DNA of 64,000 bases. Origin: JACDAN01 sp963834825. Its GTDB lineage: Bacteria; Actinomycetota; Thermoleophilia; Gaiellales; Gaiellaceae. The translations under genes and the position numbers were made by a program. The notes below the pieces were generated by a model. That model searched no databases. It had not been told where the DNA came from and saw nothing but the letters and a program-made list of their open reading frames with translations. The DNA is taken from NCBI GenBank assembly GCA_963834825.1, contig CAWICZ010000015.1, positions 124,001 to 188,000 of the forward strand, given 5' to 3'. Positions 26,491 to 35,206 of this stretch are shown here, piece after piece (the first letter of the stretch is position 1; every line of letters begins with the position of its first letter).

Positions 26491-26797
26491 GGTCAGCGAC
26501 GCCAGCTTCGAGCAAGAGGTACTCACCGCCGACGGCCCTGTGCTCGTCGACTTCTGGGCGCCCTGGTGCGGCCCGTGCCACGCGATCACGCCGATCCTCG
26601 ATCGGCTCGAGGACCAGGCCGGCGAACGCCTGGCGTTCACCAAGCTGAACGTCGACGAGAATCCGGTCGCGGCGTCGCGCTACGGCGTCCTCTCGATCCC
26701 GACGGTGATCGTCTTCGAGAGCGGCGAACCGCGGGAAACCGTCCTCGGCGCCCGGCCGGCGGATCACTTCGAGCGCGCGCTAGCGCGCTGGCTCTAG
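26483..26797 (+). CDS. Thioredoxin
   Basis: 104 residues with the active site FWAPWCGPCHAI (WCGPC near 29-33) and the cis-proline motif SIPTVIVF. Normal thioredoxin length, no signal peptide, so cytoplasmic disulfide reduction is expected. The GTG start lies within the 3' end of the glycosyltransferase gene, indicating coupled translation. The residue after the CxxC is His rather than Lys, a common variant. It converges on the ABC permease gene with an 18 bp overlap. Confidence 0.92.
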   Translation: MREVSDASFEQEVLTADGPVLVDFWAPWCGPCHAITPILDRLEDQAGERLAFTKLNVDENPVAASRYGVLSIPTVIVFESGEPRETVLGARPADHFERALARWL

Positions 26798-27808
26798 CTC
26801 AGGCACGGTCTGGGAGCGAGCCTCTTTCGCGACACTCTCATGCTTGCCCGTTGCGCGACTCACACGTGGATCGATGACGCCGTAGAGCAGCTCGATCACG
26901 AAGTTGACCACGATGACGACCAGGGTCGTGTAGATGGTGATCCCGAGCAGCACGGGGAAGTCACGCCGCGCCAGGCTCGTGACCATCACCTGCCCCAGAC
27001 CGGGTAGACCGTAGGCCGTTTCGACGAAGAGCGCAGCACTCAGCGAGACGGCGATGTCCATGCCCAGCATCGTCACCACGGGCAACATCGCGTTGCGAAG
27101 GACGTGCGAGCGGACCACGAGCCACTCGGGCGCGCCCTTTGCGCGCGCGGTGCGCACGTAGTCCTCTTCGAGCGTCTCGAGCGTGCTGGCCCGGATCATC
27201 CTCATGTAGAGCGCCGCGTACATCAGTGCGAAGGTGAACCAGGGCAGCAGCATGTGGGAGGCCCACTGGACCGGGCCGCCGCAATCGGTCTTCGGACTGA
27301 ACACCTCGCAGTAGCCGCCAGACGGCAGCACGCCTAGCTTGTGTCCGACTAGCCACGAGAGCATGAGCCCGATCCAGAGCGGGTGAGCCGAGATCCCGAT
27401 CAACACGAAGACCGTGGTCAAACGGCTGAAGGGGCTACGGGGACGGAGTGCCGAGAGCAGGCCCGTGGGGATCGCGAGCAGCAGCCAGAGCAAGGCGCCG
27501 CCGATCACGAGTGAGGCGGTCACAGGCGCGGCGCGGACCAGGATCTCGTTCACCTCCTGGCCGCGCAGGACCCAGGAGTCGCCGAGCGAGCCCTGGGTGA
27601 CGATCTTCCTGAGGAACTCCGCGTACTCCTCGTAGAGCGGCCCGTCGATCTGCACCGTCGTCCGCACGTCGACGGCGGAGCCGCCCTGGCCGAGGCTCGA
27701 CTGGTCGTCCTCGGACGGGATGACGAAGAAGATGATGAACGTGACGACCGTGACGGCCAGAAACATCACGGCCGCCCAGCCCAACCGCCTAAGGATGAAG
27801 GAGGTCAC
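26780..27808 (-). CDS. ABC transporter permease, DppB/OppB type
   Basis: 342 residues with six membrane segments. The N-terminal helix RLGWAAVMFLAVTVVTFIIF and the cytoplasmic coupling loop EEDYVRTARAKGAPEWLVV (EAA loop) are typical of the first permease of peptide/nickel importers. The charged C-terminal tail is unusual in length. No partner permease, ATPase or binding protein is in the window. The gene sits 18 bp after thiL on the same strand, so it appears to be the last gene of the TPP-riboswitch operon. Uptake of a thiamine precursor is possible but unproven. Confidence 0.85.
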   Translation of the reverse strand: MTSFILRRLGWAAVMFLAVTVVTFIIFFVIPSEDDQSSLGQGGSAVDVRTTVQIDGPLYEEYAEFLRKIVTQGSLGDSWVLRGQEVNEILVRAAPVTASLVIGGALLWLLLAIPTGLLSALRPRSPFSRLTTVFVLIGISAHPLWIGLMLSWLVGHKLGVLPSGGYCEVFSPKTDCGGPVQWASHMLLPWFTFALMYAALYMRMIRASTLETLEEDYVRTARAKGAPEWLVVRSHVLRNAMLPVVTMLGMDIAVSLSAALFVETAYGLPGLGQVMVTSLARRDFPVLLGITIYTTLVVIVVNFVIELLYGVIDPRVSRATGKHESVAKEARSQTVPELEPAR

Positions 27809-27826
27809 GCGGGTCTTCCGCGCAGC

Positions 27827-28663
27827 CTAATCCCCTGCCGAAAAATGCTCCCATCCGCCCAACGCCACAGGGACGCCGTCACGCAGCAGCTCGACGCCCT
27901 CGCCGGCCTCACAGCGGCCGATGACGTGGAAGGCCTCGGCCGGCAATGCGGCGAGGAGCTCGTAGTCCTCACCGAAGCCGAGATCCTCGATCGTCGCGTC
28001 CTCGGCCAGCGGCACTCGCTCCAGCTCGACGAGACAGCGCACGCCCGACTGCTGCGCGATCCGCTCGAGGTCGCGTTCGAGCCCGTCCGAGATGTCGAGC
28101 ATGGCGTGTGCAGTTCGCGCGAGGCGTCGTCCCTCCTCGATTCTTACCGGCGGCCGGACGAAGCGGTTCTCTCGGAAGGCAGCGCCGGCGGCGCCGAGCG
28201 GGCCGGTGACGACGATCAGGTCGCCCGAACGCGCCCCGTCCCTCCCAGGGACACGCTCGGAGCGGCCGATCGCGGTCACACTCAGGTAGATCCTGTCGGC
28301 GGCGGTCGTGTCCCCGCCGATCACCGGGACACCGGTCTCACGCATGCCGATGTAGAGCTCGAGCACGTCGTCGAGCTCGGTCTCGCCGGGAAGCCCGAGG
28401 CTGACAATCAGGCCTTCCGGCTCACCCCCGGAGGCGGCGAGATCGCTCAGGTTCACAGCTGCGGCCCGGAACCCGAGATCGCGCCAGGAGATCCAGTCGC
28501 GCTTGAAGTGCACGTCCTCCACCAGCGCGTCCTGGGTCACGATTCGGCCGTCGGCGAGCTCGGCGGCGTCGTTCTCGATCCCCACCGCGAGCCCGCGGCG
28601 CTCAAGCTCCGCAAGCAGGCCGAGCTCGCCGAGCTCAGAGAGCCGCACGGAGCTCGGCCGCAT
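27827..28663 (-). CDS. thiL: Thiamine-monophosphate kinase
   Basis: 278 residues of the PurM/ThiL fold. Recognised by DALVEDVHFKRDWISWRDLG, AAVNLSDLAASGGEP, VIGGDTTAAD, VTGPLGAAGAAF, MLDISDGLERDLERI and GFGEDYELLAALP. It phosphorylates thiamine monophosphate to thiamine diphosphate, the final step, whose product is also the riboswitch ligand. The usual GDDAA metal motif near the N-terminus reads ENDAA here. Start is the ATG at 28663, overlapping thiE by 29 bp; the GTG at 28648 is an alternative. Fourth gene of the thi operon. Confidence 0.88.
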   Translation of the reverse strand: MRPSSVRLSELGELGLLAELERRGLAVGIENDAAELADGRIVTQDALVEDVHFKRDWISWRDLGFRAAAVNLSDLAASGGEPEGLIVSLGLPGETELDDVLELYIGMRETGVPVIGGDTTAADRIYLSVTAIGRSERVPGRDGARSGDLIVVTGPLGAAGAAFRENRFVRPPVRIEEGRRLARTAHAMLDISDGLERDLERIAQQSGVRCLVELERVPLAEDATIEDLGFGEDYELLAALPAEAFHVIGRCEAGEGVELLRDGVPVALGGWEHFSAGD

Positions 28664-29187
28664 CGGCTGCGGCCCGGACGACCGCGACGCCGAACGCACC
28701 GGCGGCGACGCAGTCGCGCGCGTTCGAGGCGTCGATCCCGCCGATCGCGATCACGGGAATCCGTACGGCCTCGGAGATCGCGCGCAGGCCGTCGAGCCCG
28801 ATCGGAGCGGCGGCGTCGAGCTTGCTCGGCGTCGCCCAGACCGGCCCGGCGCCGATGTAGGCGGCGCCCTCGTCTTCGGCGAGCCTTGCCTCCGCCACGG
28901 TCGTCGCGGACCGACCGAGCAGCAGGCCGGCCTCGCGCGCAAGCTCGACGCCTTCGTCGCCCTGTCCGAGATGGACGCCGTCGGCGAGCAGCGCGAGGGC
29001 GGCCCGGACGTCGTCGTTGACGACGAACGTGACGCCGTTCTCGGTGCAGAGCAGCCGGAACGGCGCGCCGCGGTCGATCACCTCGCTCGGTCGAGGCGCC
29101 CTTCAGCCGGAGCTGGATCACGGACGCGCCGCCTTCGACCGCCTGCGTCGCGGTCTCGAGGTCGTCGACGATCGCATGGAGCTTCAT
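28635..29187 (-). CDS. thiE: Thiamine-phosphate synthase, interrupted by a one-base frameshift
   Basis: The locus encodes a TIM-barrel ThiE in two frames. The N-terminus (MKLHAIVDDL to VIQLRLKGASTE) is read from the ATG at 29187. The remainder (EVIDRGAPFRL, FVVNDDVRAALALLADGVHL, the diphosphate-binding YIGAGPVWATPSK, and IPVIAIGGIDASNA) is in the neighbouring frame. The switch is at about 29087, where one surplus C in ACCGAGCGAGGTG would account for it. Removing it gives a continuous protein of about 183 residues. ThiE joins HMP-PP and thiazole phosphate. The ATG overlaps the thiM stop (ATGA). Either a consensus error or a recent mutation. Confidence 0.8.
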
Positions 29188-29925
29188 TCGGTCACGCGCG
29201 CTCGACTGTCCAGGGTCGCCGGATCGAGGTTGTAGAGGGCGTCGTAGAGCGCCGCATGGAAGGTCCCGGGCCCCTTCGCCTCGCCGGCCGCGTCCTCGCC
29301 GGCGACGCCGAACGCAACCAGTGCCTCGGCGGCTGCCTCGAGCGGAGCATGGGGCTTCGTCGCGAGGAACGCGCCGGTGATCGCGGTCGCCATGCAGCCC
29401 GTCCCGCTGACTGTGCCCATGAGCTCGTGCCCGTTGGCGATCGCGATCAGGCGCTCGCCGTCGGAGACGTGGTCGATCGGCCCGGTGACCGCGGCGACGG
29501 TCCCGAGCGCCCTCGCGGCCTGACGCGCGACCTCGCCGGGCGCGTCGTTCGCGCCGATCGACTCGACCCCGCGGATCTCGGCCTCTCGCCCGGCCAGGAT
29601 CGCGATCTCCGCCGCGTTGCCGCGGACGACCGCGACGTCCAGCTCGGAGAGGAGGCGCCGTGCGGTCTCCGTGCGGTAGCGCGTCGCGCCCGCGCCGACC
29701 GGATCGAGCACGATCGGGGCGGTCGTCGCCTTGCCGGCGAGGATCATCGCTTCGACCCAGTGCTCCGACAGCGTCCCGATGTTGAGCACGAGGGCGCCGG
29801 CGAGTGCGGCCATTTCCTCGACCTCCTGCGGCGCGTGTGCCATCACCGGGAGCGCGCCGAGCGCGAGCGTCGCGTTCGCCGTCTCGTTCATGACCACGTA
29901 GTTCGTGATCTGGTGGACGAGTGGC

Positions 29926-30744
<819 letters not shown>

Positions 30745-30749
30745 TTCTC

Positions 30750-30822
30750 TCCCTTCGCCGGTACGAACCGGATCAGGTTCGACGGGTGTGATCTCAGCCG
30801 CGTTCGGCGGCACCCCGGTGTC
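30750..30822 (-). promoter_or_regulatory. TPP riboswitch (THI element)
   Basis: Read on the minus strand, this contains the conserved elements in order: ACCGGGGTGCC, GCTGAGATC, ACCC, GAACCTGATC, and GTACCGGCGAAGGGA. These match the P1-P5 core of thiamine-pyrophosphate riboswitches. The 3' end (AAGGGAGA) is also the Shine-Dalgarno of thiD, 6 nt before its GTG, so control is probably at translation initiation. There is no obvious T-run terminator between aptamer and gene. Confidence 0.95.
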
Positions 30823-30830
30823 GGTCCACT

Positions 30831-31358
30831 CTAGCCTCCGAGCAGGTAGTCGGCGCGAGGACACCACTGGAGATCGGGTCCGCGCTCGACGATCGTGGCG
30901 GCCTCCGCACGACACTCGATCGGGAGGCGCGGCTCGATCTCCGCTCTGATTCGCGCCAGCAGCTCCTCGTCGTCGCTATCGGCGACCGTGACGTGCGGGA
31001 TGATCGTGTCGTGGGCCCCGTCGTACGGCGGGTACTCCGGAAACTCCGCCGTCAGCGCAGAGACGAGGTCGACGAAGGGAGTCGGCGGTTCCGGCGCGAG
31101 GTAGAGGACACGCTCGAAGCGCTCGAAGCGGCGCAGGCGGTACGCGAACGGCGGGAACTGCGCGAACGTTCGCCGCACCCGGTTGCCGACCGCTTCATCG
31201 AGCAAATCGTCAGGGACGAAGGGAACGAGCAGGGTGACGTGCGGCGTCATGCCGTCGCGGCCCGCGTTTGCGTGCTCACGGTAGACGGCACCCACCATCG
31301 GCTCGGCTTCGCGCGTCAGCACGACGATCGCGGTCGAGCCCGGCGCGTCCCACGGCAT
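30831..31358 (-). CDS. 2'-5' RNA ligase family protein (2H phosphoesterase)
   Basis: 175 residues with the two H-x-T signatures of the 2H superfamily: MTPHVTLLVPFVP near residue 39 and IIPHVTVADSDD near 122. The symmetrical fold usually acts on 2',3'-cyclic or 2'-5' phosphodiester bonds of RNA or small nucleotides. The physiological substrate is not predictable here. The C-terminal motif LQWCPRADYLLGG is shared by many short members. Divergent from the methyltransferase gene with a 28 bp gap. It ends 9 bp upstream of the TPP riboswitch and is transcribed in the same direction. Confidence 0.85.
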   Translation of the reverse strand: MPWDAPGSTAIVVLTREAEPMVGAVYREHANAGRDGMTPHVTLLVPFVPDDLLDEAVGNRVRRTFAQFPPFAYRLRRFERFERVLYLAPEPPTPFVDLVSALTAEFPEYPPYDGAHDTIIPHVTVADSDDEELLARIRAEIEPRLPIECRAEAATIVERGPDLQWCPRADYLLGG

Positions 31359-31386
31359 CGGCGAAGCCTGCCACTACGATCGTTGC

Positions 31387-32049
31387 ATGGCGCGCTACGA
31401 CGGAATCGCCGAGTGGTACGACCGCGAGTTCCTCCCGGCTGCGCCTCGTCCGTACCGCACGATTGCCGCGGTTCGGCTGCTGGGTGACGTTTCGGGACGG
31501 TTGCTCGACGTCGGCTGCGGCACCGGCGCACACACGGTCTCGTTTCGGGACGCCGGCTGGGAGGTAACCGGCATCGACCTCTCCGAAGACATGCTCAGGC
31601 ACGCCCGGCAGCGAGGGCTCGACGTCGTCCAGGGAGGCGCGGAGGCGCTGCCCTTCGAAGACGCAAGCTTCGACGCAGTCGTGTCGCTGTGGACGCACAC
31701 CGACGCCGACGACTTTCCTGCCGCGGTCGGGGAAGCGGCGCGCGTTCTCCGGCCGGGCGGACCGTTCGTCTACTTCGGCGCGCACCCGTGCTTCGTCGGG
31801 CCTCACTCACGGTTCATCCGGGCGGAAGGCGTGCCTGAGCTCTATCCCGGCTACTTGGACGAGGGCCGTTATGGGGCCGAAGCGCCCGGCGTCTCCTCGG
31901 ATGGGTTGAGAGCGAAGGTCGGCGCGATACATCTCACGCTCGGCACATTCCTCCGCAGCTTCCTCGACGCCGGGCTGACGCTCGAGCGGTTCGAGGAGCT
32001 CGACGACCGTCCGTATCCGTTCAGCATCGCCTTGCGGTGGCGCCGGTAA
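31387..32049 (+). CDS. Class I SAM-dependent methyltransferase
   Basis: 220 residues. The SAM-binding motif I is LLDVGCGTGAHTVSFRDAG near residue 40, motif post-I VTGIDLSEDMLRHARQRG, and the motif II/III region GGAEALPFEDASFDAVVSLW. This is the Methyltransf_11/UbiE-like type acting on small molecules; the acceptor is unknown. It overlaps the helicase gene by 13 bp. Start ATG is unambiguous. Confidence 0.87.
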   Translation: MARYDGIAEWYDREFLPAAPRPYRTIAAVRLLGDVSGRLLDVGCGTGAHTVSFRDAGWEVTGIDLSEDMLRHARQRGLDVVQGGAEALPFEDASFDAVVSLWTHTDADDFPAAVGEAARVLRPGGPFVYFGAHPCFVGPHSRFIRAEGVPELYPGYLDEGRYGAEAPGVSSDGLRAKVGAIHLTLGTFLRSFLDAGLTLERFEELDDRPYPFSIALRWRR

Positions 32050-34283
32050 GCGTCACCACCGAGCCGTGGGGCGACCTGCTCACCGGCGAGGAGCTCGCCC
32101 ACGTCGCGAACGAGCCTGCACGTGCCGCCCGGTTCAAAGCGATCCCCGACGAGCTCGATCCCCGCGTTCGCGAGGCGCTCGCCGCAGCCGGCGTCTCGGA
32201 GCTCTTCACGCACCAGGCCAGCGCCTGGGCGGCGGCCGCGCGCGGCGAGCACCTGATCGTCACGACAGGGACGGCGTCCGGCAAGACGCTCGCCTTCAAC
32301 CTGCCCGTCCTCGACGCGCTCGCCCGCGAGCCCAAGCTGCGGGCGCTCTACCTCTACCCCACAAAGGCGCTCGCGCAGGATCAGATTCGTGCGCTAACAG
32401 GCCTACGGCCCCTAGGATCGCGGATCAAACCGGCCATCTACGACGGAGACACACCGGGAGCCGAGCGGTGGCAGGTCCGCAAGTGGGCAAACCTGATCCT
32501 GACCAACCCGGACATGCTCCACGTCGGCGTCCTGCCCCACCACGACCGCTGGGGTGACGTTCTCGCCAACCTCCGCTACGTCGTCGTCGATGAGGCGCAC
32601 GTCTACCGCGGCGTTTTCGGCTCCCACGTCGCGAACGTCCTCCGCCGGCTTCGACGGCTCGCCCGGGTCTACGGAGCAGATCCGCAGTTCCTGCTCGCCT
32701 CGGCGACGATCGCCAACCCCGGCGAGCTGGCCCAGCGTCTCCTCGGGGTCGAGGCGACCGTGATCGACGACGACGGCGCTCCCAAGGCCGAGCGCACGCT
32801 CGCGTTCTGGAACCCGCCGCTGACGGACGAGGAGCTGGGGCTGCGCGCCAGCCCGCTCGGCGAGGCCTCGAGGCTGATGGCCTCGCTCGTCGAGCGCGGG
32901 GTCCGCACGCTCTGCTTCGCCAAGAGTCGTAAGGCGGCAGAGCTCGTCCACCGCTTCACCTCGGAGCGACTGGGCGATTCGACCCGGCTCTCGCCGTACC
33001 GGGCCGGCTACACGCCCGCCCAGCGCCGTGACATCGAGCAGAGGCTCGTCGGCGGCGAGCTCCTCGGCGTGAGCGCCACGAATGCGCTCGAGCTCGGGAT
33101 CGACGTCGGCCTGCTCGACTGTGTCATCTGCGTCGGCTTTCCCGGGACCGTCGCGAGCCTGCGCCAGCAGTGGGGGCGCGCGGGGCGGAGAGGCCACGGG
33201 CTCGCAGTGCTCGTCGCCTCCGAGGACGCGCTCGACCAGTTCTTCATGCGCGAGCCGGAGACGCTGCTTAAGCGACGGGTCGAAGCCGCGATCCTCGATC
33301 ACGCGAACCCGCGTGTACTCGACGGCCACGTCCGCACGGCGGCCTTCGAGGCGCCGCTCGACGACGGCGACGCCGAGACCCTCGGCCCGGAAGCGCTCGA
33401 GCGCGCCGCACTCATTCCAGAGCTGCGCCACACGCCAAGCGGTTACGTCTGGGCGGGTCGGGACTACCCGGCGGGTCGCTTCGGCCTGCGCTCCGCAACG
33501 CCCGACTCCTTCACGGTCATCGACACGACCACCGGCTCGCTCCTCGGCCTCGTCGAGCGCGAGCGCGCGTACTCGACGGTGCACGAGGGCGCCGTCTACC
33601 TCCACCTCGGCGAGTCCTACCGTGTGCTCGCGCTCGACCTCGAGGCGCGGGCGGCGCTCGTCGAGCCGTTCGTCGGAGACGAGTACACCCAGGCGAAGAA
33701 GGACACGATGACGGCGATCCTCCACAGCGCTCGAGGAGCTCGGCGCCTCGGCGTGGAGCTCCAGTTCGGGCCCGTGACGGTCACGGAGCAGGTCGTCGCC
33801 TACCAGCGGAAGCGAATCCACGACGGCGAGACGATCGAGACGGTCGCACTCGATCTGCCGCAGACCGAGTTCGAGACCGAGGCAGTGTGGTTCGTGCCCG
33901 AGCCGTGGATGCTCGACGGGCTCGAAGAGATGCCGCGGCTGCTCGGGTCGCTCCACGCCGCCGAGCACTCGCTGATCGCGCTGCTCCCGCTCTGGGCGAT
34001 GTGCGACCGCTGGGACATCGGCGGCCTGTCGACGAACCTGCACTTCCAGACCGGCGGCCCGACGATCTTCGTCTACGACGGCCATGCCGGCGGCGTCGGG
34101 ATCACCGAGCGCGGCTTCGAGGTCTTCGAGAGCTGGGCCGCCGACACGGCGCGCATGCTCGAGGGTTGCCCGTGCGATCACGGCTGCCCCTCGTGTGTCC
34201 AGTCGCCGAAGTGCGGGAACCTGAACGAGCCGCTGGACAAGGCCGGCGCGCTGACACTCTTTCAGCGCATGTTGTCGATCTGA
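32037..34283 (+). CDS. DEAD/DEAH-box helicase with DUF1998 zinc-binding domain (MrfA/YprA-like)
   Basis: 748 residues, the same size as B. subtilis MrfA (YprA). Superfamily 2 motifs are TTGTASGKTLAF (Walker A, residues 78-84), VVVDEAHVYRG (DEAH, D185-H188), LLASATIANP (motif III), LGVSATNALELGIDVGLLD and QQWGRAGRRG (motif VI). The C-terminal DUF1998 region carries a cysteine cluster GCPCDHGCPSCVQSPKCGN near residue 710, expected to bind zinc. MrfA is a 3'-5' helicase in mitomycin/crosslink repair together with the exonuclease MrfB; no mrfB is adjacent here. Starts at GTG inside the methyltransferase gene. Confidence 0.9.
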   Translation: MAPVSVTTEPWGDLLTGEELAHVANEPARAARFKAIPDELDPRVREALAAAGVSELFTHQASAWAAAARGEHLIVTTGTASGKTLAFNLPVLDALAREPKLRALYLYPTKALAQDQIRALTGLRPLGSRIKPAIYDGDTPGAERWQVRKWANLILTNPDMLHVGVLPHHDRWGDVLANLRYVVVDEAHVYRGVFGSHVANVLRRLRRLARVYGADPQFLLASATIANPGELAQRLLGVEATVIDDDGAPKAERTLAFWNPPLTDEELGLRASPLGEASRLMASLVERGVRTLCFAKSRKAAELVHRFTSERLGDSTRLSPYRAGYTPAQRRDIEQRLVGGELLGVSATNALELGIDVGLLDCVICVGFPGTVASLRQQWGRAGRRGHGLAVLVASEDALDQFFMREPETLLKRRVEAAILDHANPRVLDGHVRTAAFEAPLDDGDAETLGPEALERAALIPELRHTPSGYVWAGRDYPAGRFGLRSATPDSFTVIDTTTGSLLGLVERERAYSTVHEGAVYLHLGESYRVLALDLEARAALVEPFVGDEYTQAKKDTMTAILHSARGARRLGVELQFGPVTVTEQVVAYQRKRIHDGETIETVALDLPQTEFETEAVWFVPEPWMLDGLEEMPRLLGSLHAAEHSLIALLPLWAMCDRWDIGGLSTNLHFQTGGPTIFVYDGHAGGVGITERGFEVFESWAADTARMLEGCPCDHGCPSCVQSPKCGNLNEPLDKAGALTLFQRMLSI

Positions 34284-34330
34284 CCGCTCCCGGTTCGTCG
34301 TGCCTGTGACAACGACGGAAAGGAGGAGCC

Positions 34331-34486
34331 GTGAGGTTGCGAAGGACGCAGAGAAACCTGGTGGAGCGCGAGACCGCGAAGCAGCGTGCGATCGCCGACG
34401 AGCTCCGCCACCACGATCCGTTCGGCATGCCGGAGCTCCTGTTCGCCCACGAGGCGGCGCTGGTCCGGTTCCGCGCGGCGAGGTAG
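34331..34486 (+). CDS. Small basic protein of 51 residues, unknown
   Basis: GTG start with the near-perfect Shine-Dalgarno AAAGGAGGAG 3 nt upstream and a TAG at 34484-34486. The product begins MRLRRTQRNLVERETAKQRA and is rich in Arg, Glu and Ala, helical throughout, with no membrane segment. The next gene starts 13 bp later with its own strong AAAGGAGG, so this reads as the first gene of the YCII-ECF operon. I recognise no family. Conserved Shine-Dalgarno spacing at both genes supports translation. It could be a leader peptide or a small partner of the downstream proteins. Confidence 0.55.
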   Translation: MRLRRTQRNLVERETAKQRAIADELRHHDPFGMPELLFAHEAALVRFRAAR

Positions 34487-34499
34487 AAAGGAGGCACGC

Positions 34500-34844
34500 A
34501 TGCAGTTCGTAGCACTGATTCACGGGACCGAAGCCGGGTGGGAGAGCCTGAGCGACGACGAGCGCCAGGCGATCTACCAGCGCTACATGGACTTCGGTCA
34601 GAACGACAAGGTCCTCGGCGGCGCCGAGCTCCAATCGACGAGCACGGCCACGACGGTTCGCCTTCGAAACGGGGACCGGCTGGTTACCGACGGCCCTTAC
34701 GCCGAGGTCAAGGAGGCGCTCGGGGGCTTCTACATCCTCGAGTGCGACTCGATCGACGAGGCCTGCCAGCTGGCGGCCGGAATTCCCGCTGCCGAGACCG
34801 GGGCGATCGAGGTTCGCCCCGTCTACATCCGGGAGGAGAGCTGA
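34500..34844 (+). CDS. YCII/DGPF-domain protein 1
   Basis: 114 residues with the diagnostic TDGPYAEVKEALGGFYILE motif near residues 63-81 and the alpha/beta dimeric ferredoxin-like fold of YCII proteins. These small cytoplasmic proteins are encoded next to ECF42-type sigma factors in many actinobacteria; their biochemical role is unresolved. Preceded by AAAGGAGG. The next YCII gene begins 1 bp after its stop (TGAGATG). Cotranscribed with the second YCII gene and the sigma factor. Confidence 0.88.
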   Translation: MQFVALIHGTEAGWESLSDDERQAIYQRYMDFGQNDKVLGGAELQSTSTATTVRLRNGDRLVTDGPYAEVKEALGGFYILECDSIDEACQLAAGIPAAETGAIEVRPVYIREES

Positions 34845-34845
34845 G

Positions 34846-35205
34846 ATGCGGTACGCGCTGATGATCTACAGCGACCAGGAACCCTGGTTCGACATGACCG
34901 AGGCGGAGGCGGCAAAGGCGACCGAGGAGTCCCTGCCGAAGTGGTATGCGCTCATGGACGAGCTCGGGAAGGCGGACCCCGATTACAAGGGCAAGGAGCT
35001 GGACGACATTCGCACCGCGAAGACCGTCCGCGTCCGCGACGGGAAGGTGCTCGTCACCGACGGGCCGTTTGCGGAGACGAAGGAGCAGATCGGCGGGTTC
35101 TTCGACATCAACCTCGCCGATCTCGACTCCGCGCTCGAGTTCGCTTCGAAGGTCCCCACCGCCGAAAGAGGGTCAGTCGAAGTACGCCCGGTGGTCGAGC
35201 GGTGA
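34846..35205 (+). CDS. YCII/DGPF-domain protein 2
   Basis: 119 residues with VTDGPFAETKEQIGGFFDI, the canonical DGPF motif. It begins MRYALMIYSDQEPWFDM, the usual family N-terminus, and ends VEVRPVVER. It is a diverged paralogue of the preceding gene, so the operon holds two DGPF proteins that may form a heterodimer. The sigma-factor GTG follows 1 bp after its stop. Confidence 0.9.
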   Translation: MRYALMIYSDQEPWFDMTEAEAAKATEESLPKWYALMDELGKADPDYKGKELDDIRTAKTVRVRDGKVLVTDGPFAETKEQIGGFFDINLADLDSALEFASKVPTAERGSVEVRPVVER

Positions 35206-35206
35206 C

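Noticed and set aside
32412..34634. 740-residue minus-strand open frame opposite the helicase gene
   Set aside because: Low-complexity Arg/Glu/Leu-rich antisense shadow without domains; the plus strand encodes a clear MrfA-like helicase.
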